Of a DNA stretch of 64,000 bases, positions 48,053-58,627 are shown piece after piece. A program made the translations under genes and the position numbers. The notes beneath the pieces are model-generated. The model was not told where the DNA came from. It saw only the letters and a list, made by a program, of their open reading frames with translations, and searched no databases. The number at the start of each line of letters is the position of its first letter. Positions within the stretch are counted from its first letter, which is position 1. The stretch comes from Myxocyprinus asiaticus. Lineage: Eukaryota; Chordata; Actinopteri; Cypriniformes; Catostomidae. Location of the stretch: the NCBI RefSeq assembly GCF_019703515.2, contig NC_059393.1, forward strand, positions 16,922,501 through 16,986,500, given 5' to 3'.

Positions 48053-48170
48053 CACCCATTGCAGCAGGGACAGGGCCCAACTTCTCATTGGCAGACTTGG
48101 ACAGCTCTTCCTACTACAGTATGAGCCCCGGGGCCATGAGGCGCCCCCTACCCAGCACTTCTTCTAGCAG
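48053..48170 (+). CDS. nfia: nfia coding exon (118 nt), start of the transactivation region
   Basis: The acceptor AG is at 48051-48052 after a T/G-rich stretch, and the donor is GTACAC at 48171. The leading CA completes the Thr codon. The peptide is [20 protein letters not shown], then [18 protein letters not shown], ending with two bases of a Ser codon. This is the diagnostic NFIA block: NFIB and NFIX differ strongly after FSLADL. The Ser/Tyr/Pro composition fits an unstructured regulatory region. The start is phase 1 and the end phase 2, so skipping this exon alone would shift the frame; the following 128-nt exon restores it. The donor (GTACAC) is weaker than the GTAAG/GTGAG donors of the other exons, which may matter for alternative splicing. 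Confidence 0.94.
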
Positions 48171-48361
48171 GTACACACTCAAAACACACACACACTTTCT
48201 CCCTTTTTCACTCTGAGTCTTAATTAATCAGCCGAGGCAGAGATTGATGTGTTGGCTGAGTGATGGAAGAGGCTGCAGGAGTCTGAGCTACACAAGCTTC
48301 CAACATATGTGTGTCCACCTGGAACTTCCTCCCTCTGCCACCCACTCAGCCTGTGGGCCAG

Positions 48362-48392
<31 letters not shown>

Positions 48393-48762
48393 GCTTCCCA
48401 AAGCAAGACTCCACCACGTGGCGCCCGTCTTCTCCTCATATGAGGTGTGTAGACAGATGTGTGTATGTTTGGACACGTGTATTTGCACAGCTCAAATGCA
48501 GCATATAAACGGCCCCTGTGATTTTACAGATGGGGCAAATTTTGCTGTCACTTTTTCGCACCACACCAAACTGTAACTTCACTAACATAGGCATGCATAA
48601 ACATACAAGCTAATATTTAACATACACTTATGTTGTATTTAGGTGTATTACGCAAACTTTAGAATGATCATCACCACAGATGTGTATGAACTTTTATTTT
48701 AGCTAATGTTCGTGAAACGTGTTGAATTTGAGAGAACACACTTATCAATAAGTAAACATTGA

Positions 48763-48964
48763 AAAAAACTTGAACCAGCCTAAGGTGGTTTGCTGGTGAT
48801 TTTGCAGGTTTAAGATTGTCTAGCGGTCTTTTAGCCTAGTCAAGCTGGTCTCCGAGCCTGAACAGCTAAAAGTGCCCAAAAATGATCAAAACAGACCAGC
48901 CTGACTAGGCTGGAAGACCAGCTAACCACTTTAGGCAGGTTTAAGCTGGGTTTTTTGTTTTTTC
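48763..48964. mobile_element. foldback MITE of CCAGCCTAAGGTGG type
   Basis: The left half (GAACCAGCCTAAGGTGGTTT, TAGCCTAGTCAAGCTGGTCT) is mirrored by the right half (AGACCAGCCTGACTAGGCTG, AACCACTTTAGGCAGGTTTA). The whole 200 bp can fold into one hairpin. Confidence 0.75.
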
Positions 48965-49089
48965 AGTATTGCCAATAGATTTAAGGCATTACAGGCACCT
49001 ATTGTGGCCAAAAATGCTGTAAAGGTAGGTTGCTCATTAGGTTTTGCAACATAGTCCATTGCGTCCACATGTATGCGCTCACATACAAC

Positions 49090-49094
<5 letters not shown>

Positions 49095-49159
<65 letters not shown>

Positions 49160-49446
49160 CGGGTTTGGGTGGTTTACGAGGACAATTTTTTTAGGTTACA
49201 AACTGTTAATTATAAGGGTATTATGCTATAAATGTGGTTTATGAGGACTTTTCTAGTGTCCCCATAATTCAAATCGCTCAAAAATATACTAAACAATGTT
49301 TTATTGAAAATGTAAAATGCAGAAAGTTTTTTGTGAGGGTTAGGTTTGGGTGTAGGGGTAGGATTAGGGGATATAATCTATAGTTCCTACAGTATAAAAA
49401 TCATTATATCTATGGAGAGTCCTCATAAGGATGTGTGTGTGTTTGT

Positions 49447-49504
<58 letters not shown>

Positions 49505-49770
49505 TTGGGTGGTTTACGAGGACAATTTTTTAGGTTACAATCTGGTAATTACAAGGGTATTATGCTATAAATGTGGTTTATGAGGACATTTCTAGTGTCC
49601 CCATAATTCAAATCGCTCAAAAAATATACTAAACAATGTTTTTTTGAAAATGTAAAAATGCAAACATTTTTGGTGAGGGTTAGGTTTAGGGGTGGGGTTA
49701 GGGTTATGGGATAGAATCTATAGTTCGTACAGTATAAAAATCATTATGTCTATGGAGAGTCCTCATAAGG

Positions 49771-49819
<49 letters not shown>
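49095..49819 (+). repeat. 340-bp tandem duplication bounded by three (GT)n tracts
   Basis: GT tracts at 49095-49157, 49432-49497 and 49772-49819 separate two near-identical 270-bp segments (49158-49431 and 49498-49771). These start GGGTTTGGGTGGTTTACGAG and end AGAGTCCTCATAAGGATGTG, at an offset of 340 bp. Short coding-like frames here (poly Val-Cys) are artefacts. Confidence 0.93.
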
Positions 49820-49822
<3 letters not shown>

Positions 49823-50360
49823 CTGCCCACATGCATCGCTGGCCTCTTCAGCCAGGCCTGCCAAAGCAAACATCTGGAAAAAGGACTCTGTGTGTGGCTG
49901 CATGCTAGAAGCTAATTAAGCGATTATGAGTGAAAAACACCAGTAGGCCTTACATTAACAAATAAATGTCAGAGCTCAGCTTTCAGCAGATAACTCACAC
50001 ACACATGCTCACACACTCACACGACTACCAGCCTTTAATGACTTCTCACTTCTTGAGTGTGTGTTAGATTATGGTATGTCTACTAGCATCTGACTGTCTA
50101 TGTGTGTCTGTGTGTGTAAATGTATATGGGTGTTTCTTCAACTTCTGGCAATTTCGTGTCCCAGGGGTTGATTTTTTCATTTTTTTTTTACTTTTCTTTT
50201 ATGAAGGTCAGATTAAAACTAATTAGAAACTTTTTACCAAGCCTTCGATTTTATTGTTTTAGTCTTGTCTCATACCCAGACTTTCAATTTTTAACTGTGA
50301 AACCCCCCCGCCCCCCCCCCCCCCCAACAAATGCAAATTGTTACATGTTTAAAACTCTGA

Positions 50361-50977
50361 GGGGCAGTTTCACAAAGAATGAATTGCGGCCGGTAAAAGC
50401 ATCATTTTTCTGCATGCGTTCTCTGCGCTGGTTTAGTGCCCAATTCACTGATTAAATTATGCAGATATGGCAACGGCGCAAACGCGCCCACAAAATCACT
50501 GCTGAACGCAATTTGCATGCGCAATTCTGATCTTGCGGTCTGATTCTGGGCGCATCACTTTGATCCAGATACCTGAATCTTCTCTTAAACATGCAGAATG
50601 TATGCTTGACGACACCGCACATCTTGATATATGTCAGGCTATAACGCTCTTCTCCATCATTTGATTAATTACTGCTGATATGATCAATTGGAAATGTTCA
50701 CAAACATCTCTTTTGAATGAATGTATTTTACCATCTACTTTCATTTGGTGGTACTAGCGTGATCTAAATTGCGTCAGGAAATTTTCGTGAATGAATCGCA
50801 GTCTACAATTAGACTTATTTACATAGAAAGGAGGCGTGTTTGCTCAGAAAGAAAAGAAAATTTCATTGCTTATTGTGCCTGCTGAAATAGATTGCTGGTG
50901 GTTAGTGAATAAGACGCAGATTTTTGCGCTGAAATACTACGTAAAAAAGTGGCGCAACTGTTTAGTGAATCTGCCCC
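50361..50977. mobile_element. TGA/TAA-flanked MITE, GGGGCAG family
   Basis: The left end GGGGCAGTTTCACAAAGAAT and the complement of the right end GGGGCAGATTCACTAAACAG are inverted copies. TGA precedes (50358-50360) and TAA follows (50978-50980). It is PIF/Harbinger-like by end and target pattern. Confidence 0.75.
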
Positions 50978-51981
50978 TAAGAATCTAAACAAAGAGTGAA
51001 ATAAACATAAAACACTTGAATAATTATTGTGTGAAAATGATTACTATCAATTTGGTAAAAATTACATTTGTCGCACAATGGCATCATTACCACCACACCA
51101 AACAATTTTGCCCCTAATAAAGTTTTAAGTTAGTGTACCAAGCCGTGTCAGTGAAGTGCACGCTTGAGATGAAATATTCGAAAAGTAATATCCAGGTCAA
51201 TAACACTTATAAGCTGAATATTTTTATTGGGCGTAATATCCAGTCAAGGTGTAATTTTGACAAATTATGTAAACATTTATAATTGTTTGTATTTTGGATA
51301 CATAAGATACATTTAATGCATGTGCATACGCTGTTGGAAATTGTTAGTAGACAAATTAGTGGGAGTGTGAAACATGTTTTAACGAGACCTTACTTTCTAG
51401 AAATCCACAGTGCTAACATAAACTCAAAATTGACTATGTACTTTGTGGACATTATTCAGGACAAAAATTCTGTTTTCATAAGATTTTACTGAAATGACGA
51501 GAAACGACTTTTCAGCTGACGTCACCAAAGCAAAGCCTTGTAGATGGCAAAAACAATGTTGGACAATAATATCAAAGACTTTTCTCTATTGATAAAATGA
51601 AGTCTACCCTACATTATTTCCTTCTGAATATTCCATTTCACTCAGAATGACGTCACATTACTACGTTAAATGTGTTGCAGATGCAGTTTCATATTAACTT
51701 GATGCTTGTCCACACAAAAATATAGCATTTATCTAGATGCACACTGACTGTACAGACAAACATATTGGACCTTTCACACACAAAGCATGCTGGGACAGTT
51801 GGCGACTTCCTCTCTAGAGAATATACACACATTTGCAGAATACAGACAAGTGGCAGAAACATATTCGCTCTTAGACCAAACTACCATAATAACAAATTCA
51901 TAACATTGGTTTCTTTTTTTTTCTCTTAATTTTCTGTCCTTCCTTAAATTGCCATCTCACATTCTCTTTCACATTGTACAG

Positions 51982-52109
51982 TTCTGCAAAGCGCATTAAA
52001 TGCATGGAGGATGATGTGGACAGCCCGGGAGAGGACTCCTACTACCCAGGTCAGGGACGCTCGCCTGGCAGCGGCAGCCAAGCCAGCAGCTGGCATGAAG
52101 TGGAGCCAG
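51982..52109 (+). CDS. nfia: nfia coding exon (128 nt), Ser/Pro-rich [11 protein letters not shown] block
   Basis: The acceptor AG is at 51980-51981 after a long T/C tract (51904-51979), and the donor GTAACC starts at 52110. The first base completes the split Ser codon. The peptide is [20 protein letters not shown], then [20 protein letters not shown] and EP, ending with the first base of a Gly codon. Human NFIA has KRLKSVEDEMDSPGEEPFY at the matching place, so the KR-x-K basic cluster, the acidic DSPGE stretch and the GRSPGSGSQ segment are conserved, while a Cys replaces Ser after the second Lys. SP dipeptides are likely phosphorylation sites (inference). The start is phase 2 and the end phase 1; skipping with the 118-nt exon (246 nt together) keeps the frame. 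Confidence 0.95.
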
Positions 52110-52774
52110 GTAACCCAGCCTGAAACCCAGCCTCCCCCCAGAGCTACCACACACACACACATTCACACACGGTGGGTTGCGGGTGGAGAGCGGGCGATCA
52201 GATCTGGTGTGTTTGTGCATCCTGTGGTGTGTGCTGGTTGTGGGACGGCAGCAGCTGTGTAGGGATTATTTAGTTTCTTCTTCTGTTTTGGAGTTTCCAG
52301 CATCTCTGATCCGTCTCTCTGGATCGGACATTTTGGATCCATGTTTTTTTTTTTTTTTTTTTTTTTTGATTTATACTGTCTGCCCTCCTCAGTCCATCTG
52401 ATTAGAAGTTAACCATAGAAGGCTTGTAGATAAAGAATCATTTAACTTCATACCCATGTGTCTACTAATGATGCTAACAATGTATGAAGGGTCCCATAAG
52501 ACAGCGTATGAATGGATTGTGTGAGTGTGTATTTGGGTGAACCTAGTTTTTTTAGCTCTAAATATGCAATGTTAGGTTGTGTAATTATAATTAGCTTTAT
52601 ATAGTCACAATGTAAGTCCCCATTTAGAAGTAAACATATGGCTAGGTAAACGTATGTGGCACTTGTGCTGATTCATCTAGGTCCACTCATTGTGTATGTG
52701 TCCTATGAATGCCGCCGCATTGCCACAGAGCAGAGGACTGTAAATCTGTCTTGCTAGAAAGTGTCTTCAATCAG

Positions 52775-52783
52775 TCTCTCTCG

Positions 52784-52820
<37 letters not shown>
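52775..52820 (+). repeat. (TC)n microsatellite
   Basis: About 22 TC units with two interruptions. Confidence 0.93.
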
Positions 52821-52823
<3 letters not shown>

Positions 52824-53144
52824 CCCTCAGTTTTAGAAATAAATGCTGCATAGTGGACAGAAATACAGTAGAGTGAAAACATGTGTCCCACATTATGGCC
52901 AGGTCAGGACAGAACTAAAGGAGGGCACCAGAGGGCGTGATAATTGTTAAATAGTCTGATAACACACAAGGACGAACTTGTACAAGCTTGACCAATGAAG
53001 CTCCACCTTCAGGCATAGGTGTTAAATACTAGAGGAACTTCTCCATCGCTGGTAGGCATGGGAATTGAGAGGAAATTAGTGGCTCTGATTCCAGTTATAC
53101 TTAACGATTTTGGTTCCTTAACGATTCCATGAACGTTTCTTATA

Positions 53145-53309
53145 GGCCACATTGTTTAAAACGCATTCATTTTTCTACATTCACACCTCTCATCCACACA
53201 AGGACAGCGAAAACAGAGACTTCCTAAAATGCTCCCCATTACCACATACTTTGGAAAACTACAGCATTAGGGAGGATTAAAATGTAAATGGATTAGTGTG
53301 TATGTGGTC
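53145..53309. mobile_element. relic of the GGCCAC-family MITE
   Basis: GGCCACATTGTTTAAAACGC at the left and a complement of GACCACATACACACTAATCC at the right recall the element at 33129. The interior shares CATCCACACAAGGACAGCG. Borders are eroded. Confidence 0.45.
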
Positions 53310-53547
53310 TTTGGTACTTCTGTGATGGTCTGGCAGGTCTGAAGTAATCCTAACTCAGTAACAGTTCTCAGTTTATTTCAAGTTATTTCGGCATGACTTG
53401 CGGTTCTGTGAATTAGATGTTAATTTGTTGTTAGACAGATTTAAACCAATAACTCATGAGACACACTTGGTTTGGCGCATGTTTGTTTTTGCGTGCAACC
53501 AGTGAAGATGATACAATAGAATGTTGTAGTCACAGTCTTCAGTCAGT

Positions 53548-53745
53548 TGAGACCACGTCCACACTAATATGTTTAGTTTGAAAACGCATTGATTTTGCTT
53601 CATTTATGCCTCTAATCCACACTGGAACGGCGTATTCCTCCAGTGAAAATTTAGACTTTCACAAGTGCTTTCTAGTACGACATATTTGGAAAAGGATAAC
53701 ATTATGAAACTGAAAATGGAGTTTTCAGACTAAACAAAAAAATAA
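53548..53745. mobile_element. second relic of the GGCCAC-family MITE
   Basis: GACCACGTCCACACTAATAT at the left and GGAGTTTTCAGACTAAAC near the right match the element at 33129. The outermost right end is missing. Confidence 0.45.
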
Positions 53746-54309
53746 CGTAGCAATGCAAATCAGTTGTCGAACCCTAACCCCAACACTTATCTCTGTTTAC
53801 CCATCTCTTCTCTCTGTCTCTTTCCCTCTCTGATTCACATGTAGTTTGGTGGTGGCTCAGATTTTCTCTCCACACCCCGGTGAGCCACCCACCCTCCCTT
53901 TTCCCATTAACGTAAATACAAATCCAGCCTACTGTATTCTGAGAACTGTTATCTAATATCATCCCACGCCCAGGAGGCCGTCTGCTGTTTATTTGAAAAC
54001 AACTTTCATGTACATGATGCTGCTGCTAAACTAAAGCTGAAGTTAAGCGTTTTAATCCCAATACAGCAGCTGATTTCCACCCCAATCGCCCCCTTCCTCT
54101 CATGACATCATAATGGGAATAGCCCCAGTCACTGACTGTTTCCTTTCTCCATAGATAAAGAAGGAAATGCTGTTTCGGTTGCAGACCAGTACCTATGGAA
54201 GAAAACAGATTTAGATGGAGGGATATTATGGAGAATAAAAAGAAAGATGGCAAACAAGTGTAATGACTGAAACCCACCTGAAATTAAAGAGTGGAAATCC
54301 TTAAGGAGA

Positions 54310-54552
54310 GGGTACACTTGTTTTTATGTGTGCCGTTACATCTTGTGCACGGTTGAGCGCTTTAGCCTTTCGAACTATACGTTTTGACCGTAAGCCCATA
54401 TGGATGCTTTCGACACATGTGCACTGCGTCTGCTTTGTGAAAGATGTAGACTGTCTGCGTGTCTAGAAAAACTGTGCTGCACCTGTACAGCCAATGGACA
54501 GTCACTGTGCACGAGACGTGGAGGCACATGAAAAACCAAAGTATACTTTGGC
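54310..54552. mobile_element. MITE, second member of the 13.1 kb family
   Basis: The left GGTACACTTGTTTTTATGTG and the complement of the right CCAAAGTATACTTTGGTTTT are inverted copies. The interior shares AAGCCCATATGGATGC and GAGACGT with the copy at 13143. Confidence 0.55.
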
Positions 54553-54729
54553 CTTTAAAAGTCCTTAGAAGAAAGCCTAGATGATGAAAACTCAAAACAT
54601 ACTCTACTCAAGTATATGAATGCAAACTCTTCTAGCTACAAAAGCTTAATTGTCAGACCATATTTCATAACTCAACACAAGTATGCATTGCATTCTCAGT
54701 AGGGCTACAAGGGGTGCTATAGCAGGAAA

Positions 54730-54731
<2 letters not shown>

Positions 54732-54819
<88 letters not shown>
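54732..54819 (+). repeat. (TG)n microsatellite
   Basis: Perfect TG repeat of about 44 units, the longest in the window. Confidence 0.97.
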
Positions 54820-54821
<2 letters not shown>

Positions 54822-54920
54822 CCTGAGCACATGACTGTTCCAGCAGGCTACAGACATGTCAGGGTACAACATATCTGACATGAATAGTTGAATTGCTGAG
54901 GTATTGCACATTTGCTTCTA

Positions 54921-55626
54921 CACCTCTGTGGTGGGGTGAGCAAGAGAAAGACACAGTGTGTGTGGCATCAAGCCTAGGTGAGGCATTTATTGGAAATAAT
55001 TGTAAACATAACATTTTCATAAATGGGGGAAATAGTGTCCAAGAGGGAAAGTGTCCAAAATAAAGGGGGGTCAGGGGTGAGTCCATGGAGTGCCCCAGGC
55101 TTGAGTGGGGTCCAACGGCCGCACACGCTCCCCTCCTGGATCCGTGGCGCATGGGGCAGCGTCATCATTAGCGGCCTGTCTTCCCAGGCCCGCGGCAGGT
55201 ATGAGAGGAAGCGGCCCGGCCCGGCCTCTAGATACATCGCCAGACCTGCTCCTTGGACCCCCAGCGTGAGTTAGATGTGTCGCCGGGGGACAACAGCATG
55301 CGTCGTGGCCAACATGCTAGAGGATGGGAAGACAGGCCGCAAACGATGACAACGCGCCACAGATCCAGGAGGGGAGCGCGTGTGGCCGTCGGACCCTGCT
55401 CAAGCCTGGGCCACTCCATGGATACCCCCCGACCTTCACTGAGTAACACTGTATTTCACCGCGAGGATGCCAGATCCCCCTTTGTTTTGAACACCATTCC
55501 CCCGGACACTATTTTACCCATTTTTGGACATTTTGTGTTTACTGTTATTTCCAATGGATGCCTCTCTGAGGCTTAACGCCATACCCAATGTGTCCGTCTC
55601 TTGCTCACCCCGCCACACCTCTTATT
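54921..55626. mobile_element. GC-rich foldback element with arms of 260-300 bp
   Basis: The left arm (about 54921-55179) and right arm (about 55327-55626) mirror each other over most of their length. Examples are GGTGGGGTGAGCAAGAGA with TCTCTTGCTCACCCCGCC, GGAAATAATTGTAAACA with TGTTTACTGTTATTTCC, GTCCATGGAGTGCCCCAGGC with GCCTGGGCCACTCCATGGAT, and TCCCCTCCTGGATC with GATCCAGGAGGGGA. About 150 bp of unpaired, very GC-rich sequence forms the centre. No family name is recognised. Open frames of 83-107 codons inside are shadows of the palindrome. Confidence 0.85.
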
Positions 55627-56135
55627 CACCCTGCCTCTTTTTGTTCTTTTGTCCCTTCTTATTTCTTTCTCCTTCCTGGTCTTTCAAAGCTGGATATAAA
55701 CTGCGTGGCACGCTAGCTAGTTCGTTCATCTCAAGACAAGGTAAAACTACATCAATGTTGTCACCTTTCCCCACCTCATCTTCCCTCCCAACCCAAAAAG
55801 GAGCTTGTCCGTTGTGCCGTCTAGTTTTGTTGTAGTTGTTTCGTTTCTTTCTTTTGTTGTATTTTGGATCAGGTGATTTTGTTCCCCTACCTGCTTTTCC
55901 CCCCACAACCATCTCTACCACAAAAAAGTAATGAAGGAAAACAGAAGAATGTTTTGTCTTCCAGGAACCACATACTCCCTTCCCCATGAGACTCTTGTGA
56001 TATTTATGTGTGCATGACGTCATCCATATCCATTATCAGTGCATCTGGAAATGTTTGCATTTAAGTGACTTATCTTTATGTTTTTAAGCACGCAATGTCT
56101 GTAGTAGCTGTGTATTTTATGTATATACTATATTT

Positions 56136-56390
56136 TAGGGAAGTGCAAAACTACATATTTTCCAATTTGATCATTTGTTGAGCTTTCTGAATGACTAGTC
56201 AACTAGTCGGTCTTAAAGAAGCCAAATTAGGCTGGTTTAGATCAGACATGTTTTTCAAGGGTATATAAAGTATACTGTATCTATACATAAAAAACAACAT
56301 GAGAAAGAAATCTAGATAATCTCACTAGTCAACCTCACTACCTGACAGTAGGTTGTTAGATGACTAGTTGACCATCCTGCCCCATCTCTA
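56136..56390. mobile_element. hAT-like MITE with GACTAGTCAACTAGTC core
   Basis: The left end TAGGGAAGTGCAAAAC and the complement of the right end TAGAGATGGGGCAGGATG are weak inverted copies, and GACTAGTCAACTAGTCGG lies inside the left with ACTAGTTGAC inside the right. The flanking octamers CTATATTT and ATATAATT match at 6 of 8. Confidence 0.55.
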
Positions 56391-57189
56391 ATATAATTAT
56401 ATATTAATGTGGAAAATGGTGACACAAAAGGAAAATATGGAGGGCTATTGCTTTATTGTTTTCACAGTTTCATAGTCACCAAGCAAGTGTAAGTCTGTTC
56501 TGTTGTGTTTGCTTGAATGTGAGAAGGAATGTCCGAGTAAATGAAGAGGGTGAGAGAGTGAGATTTGACCTCTGGATCACTCACCCGTCACCCATGATGG
56601 GATCACATTTCCCGGCCAATCAGCAACTTTCATCCATTTTTCAGCCACTGTGTTGAATGCCAAAACAACTATGACATCACAAGTGCTTGTCATGGCTGCA
56701 GTCTGTTTGATTTGTGTCCCTTTCCATGAATTTGCCCTGAAAAGTGTGTTGTTGTGCATGTGTTTGTGTGGCCTCTATCTCTATTTGGTAGCGGAGGCCA
56801 TTGCTATGTGTTTAAAATTAGCCAGCCTCTTGAAAGTATGTCTGTGACAGCAGCGTGCCTGTCATTGCTCAGGTAGTGGGTGTCAGGTGATAGGTCGGTG
56901 TCGGGACTACAAGGGTGACGTCAGCCCGTCAGTCGCCTCACTGCACGTAGCAGAGAGTCAGTGCAGATAAAGTGTGCCACAGTCACACTCAGTTGACACC
57001 ACGCAACCTACTCAAAATGCAAAAATCGAAATGGTATAGAATTAAAAGTTTTCAAAACTTTAAAGTGATTTTATTAGTAATGGCTAGACTTTTTACATTT
57101 ACATTTGCCAAAGATGCTTTTATCCAAAGTGCATTCAAGATATACACATTATCAGTAAGTGTCCCGATTGACAAAACAATCTTAAAGAT

Positions 57190-57820
57190 TAATTAAAAGA
57201 AAAATCAGATGCACCTAAATTGATAATGAAAAACTTTGTAGACTTAAATTCAGCAAAACATATGTAGCACTTTCTGCAAAATTCTCTGGGTGCATTTTCT
57301 GTTTGGTCATAATAATTCTGGTCAAAAATTAACACATAAGGGGATGCATAGCTAGTGATAATGACAAACTTTATAGACTTGTGTGTGCTTTCGCTTTCTG
57401 CGAAATTCTGCCAGTGCAGATTCCGTGTGGGCCTAGTAATTACTTCATCAAAATGAGTGATCAATAAAGCAGTAATTATTTCTATAATTTAAAGAAACTA
57501 ATAAACATGCAAGGAGATGCTTCAATATTAATAATGACAAACTTTGTAGACTTCAAATTCTACGTAAATCTGTGGCGTTTTCTGCAGAATTCCACGGCCG
57601 CAGTTTTCGTATGGACCCAGTAGTTACTTTGTCAAAAAGAATGATAAAAAGTACTTAATTCTACATTGTATTTCTATAATAAAAGAAAAAAAAAACATTT
57701 TAATTATAAACTTTGGTAGACTTCAAATTCTACGGAAATCTGTGGCATTTTCTGCATAACTCTACAGATGCAGTGTGGACCTAGTTACTTTGTCAAAATG
57801 AATGAAATTTTTTCTGTGTT
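57190..57820 (+). repeat. tandem array, four units of about 135-173 bp
   Basis: The anchor AAACTTTGTAGACTT recurs at 57231, 57366, 57539 and 57708. It is followed by AATTCTACG(T/G)AAATCTGTGG, TTTTCTGC(A/G)NAATTC, a GCAGT...GTGTGGACC segment and TTACTTTGTCAAAATGA in each unit. The last two units are the most alike. Confidence 0.8.
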
Positions 57821-58627
57821 ATGCGTTGTAATGAACACCTGTAAATTGGAGTGTGTTGAGGCTAGTTTGGGTAGATTCACTGCCTGCTGCAGCCAGGGCA
57901 ACACTGATTGATGTGCTGGAGGGGATACCGAGCGTTTCAGGACGAGAGCGATGGAGAGCAGCAGAGATGCGCTCAATACAGAATTGCTTCCTTGCCCGTC
58001 TGGGTCCCGTCTATTTGTCAGCTGTGAGGAAGGAGAAAGGGAGAGAAGAGGAGAAACGGGCCAGGACCAGTGCCCAGCATGTAATAACGGCTCGGAAAGG
58101 AAAGTGCTGACTACGTTCGGGCTTTGATTCCAACTGACAGAACCTTTTCAAGTGTTCATTACTCACTCCAAGACATCAGGCCCCGTTCACCCAAACACAG
58201 ACACTTACACACATACACAATCAAAGAGAACTGTCCACCAACCCACAGTGTTCAGTCTGTTTTCTCTTTGGTTTTTCTTACTATATGGCACCATCCCATC
58301 CCACTCAGGACCACATCCTTAGAAAACAGTATACGTACAATGAACAAAGCTTCTGATGGTAGCAGATTTTACATGGGTTCTAGCTGGTCACATATGGTCA
58401 TCAACAGACATCTTCACAAGTCTGATGCATAGTCAAGTCTGAAGTCTGTCAAAAGTCCAAGTCAAGCCTCATATTGTTGTGTGCAGTGCTTGTCTGGTCA
58501 TCTTTGTCTTTAAATTTTAGAACAAGCTGTAGTCTTTGTGTGGTTGTCAACATTGCTTTGATGATTTTCAAGTTGCTGATTTGTCCATAATTGGTCCAAG
58601 TCAAGTCGCAAGTCAGTTGATTAACAG

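Larger units (their letters stand above)
48171..51981 (+). other. nfia intron (3,811 bp)
   Basis: The intron contains short (CA)n tracts near 48370, a foldback MITE (48.76-48.96 kb), a 340-bp tandem duplication with (GT)n tracts (49.09-49.82 kb), a C-homopolymer tract (about 50307-50325) and a TAA/TGA-flanked MITE (50.36-50.98 kb). The 980 bp from 50990 to 51981 hold no repeat I recognise, apart from the pyrimidine tract before the acceptor. Confidence 0.8.

Noticed and set aside
49346..49919. Frames with long Val-Cys runs
   Set aside because: They are translations of (GT)n microsatellites.
55622..56023. 133-codon minus-strand frame rich in Lys/Arg
   Set aside because: It is low-complexity antisense of T/C-rich intron and starts at the edge of the foldback element. 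No domain is recognised.
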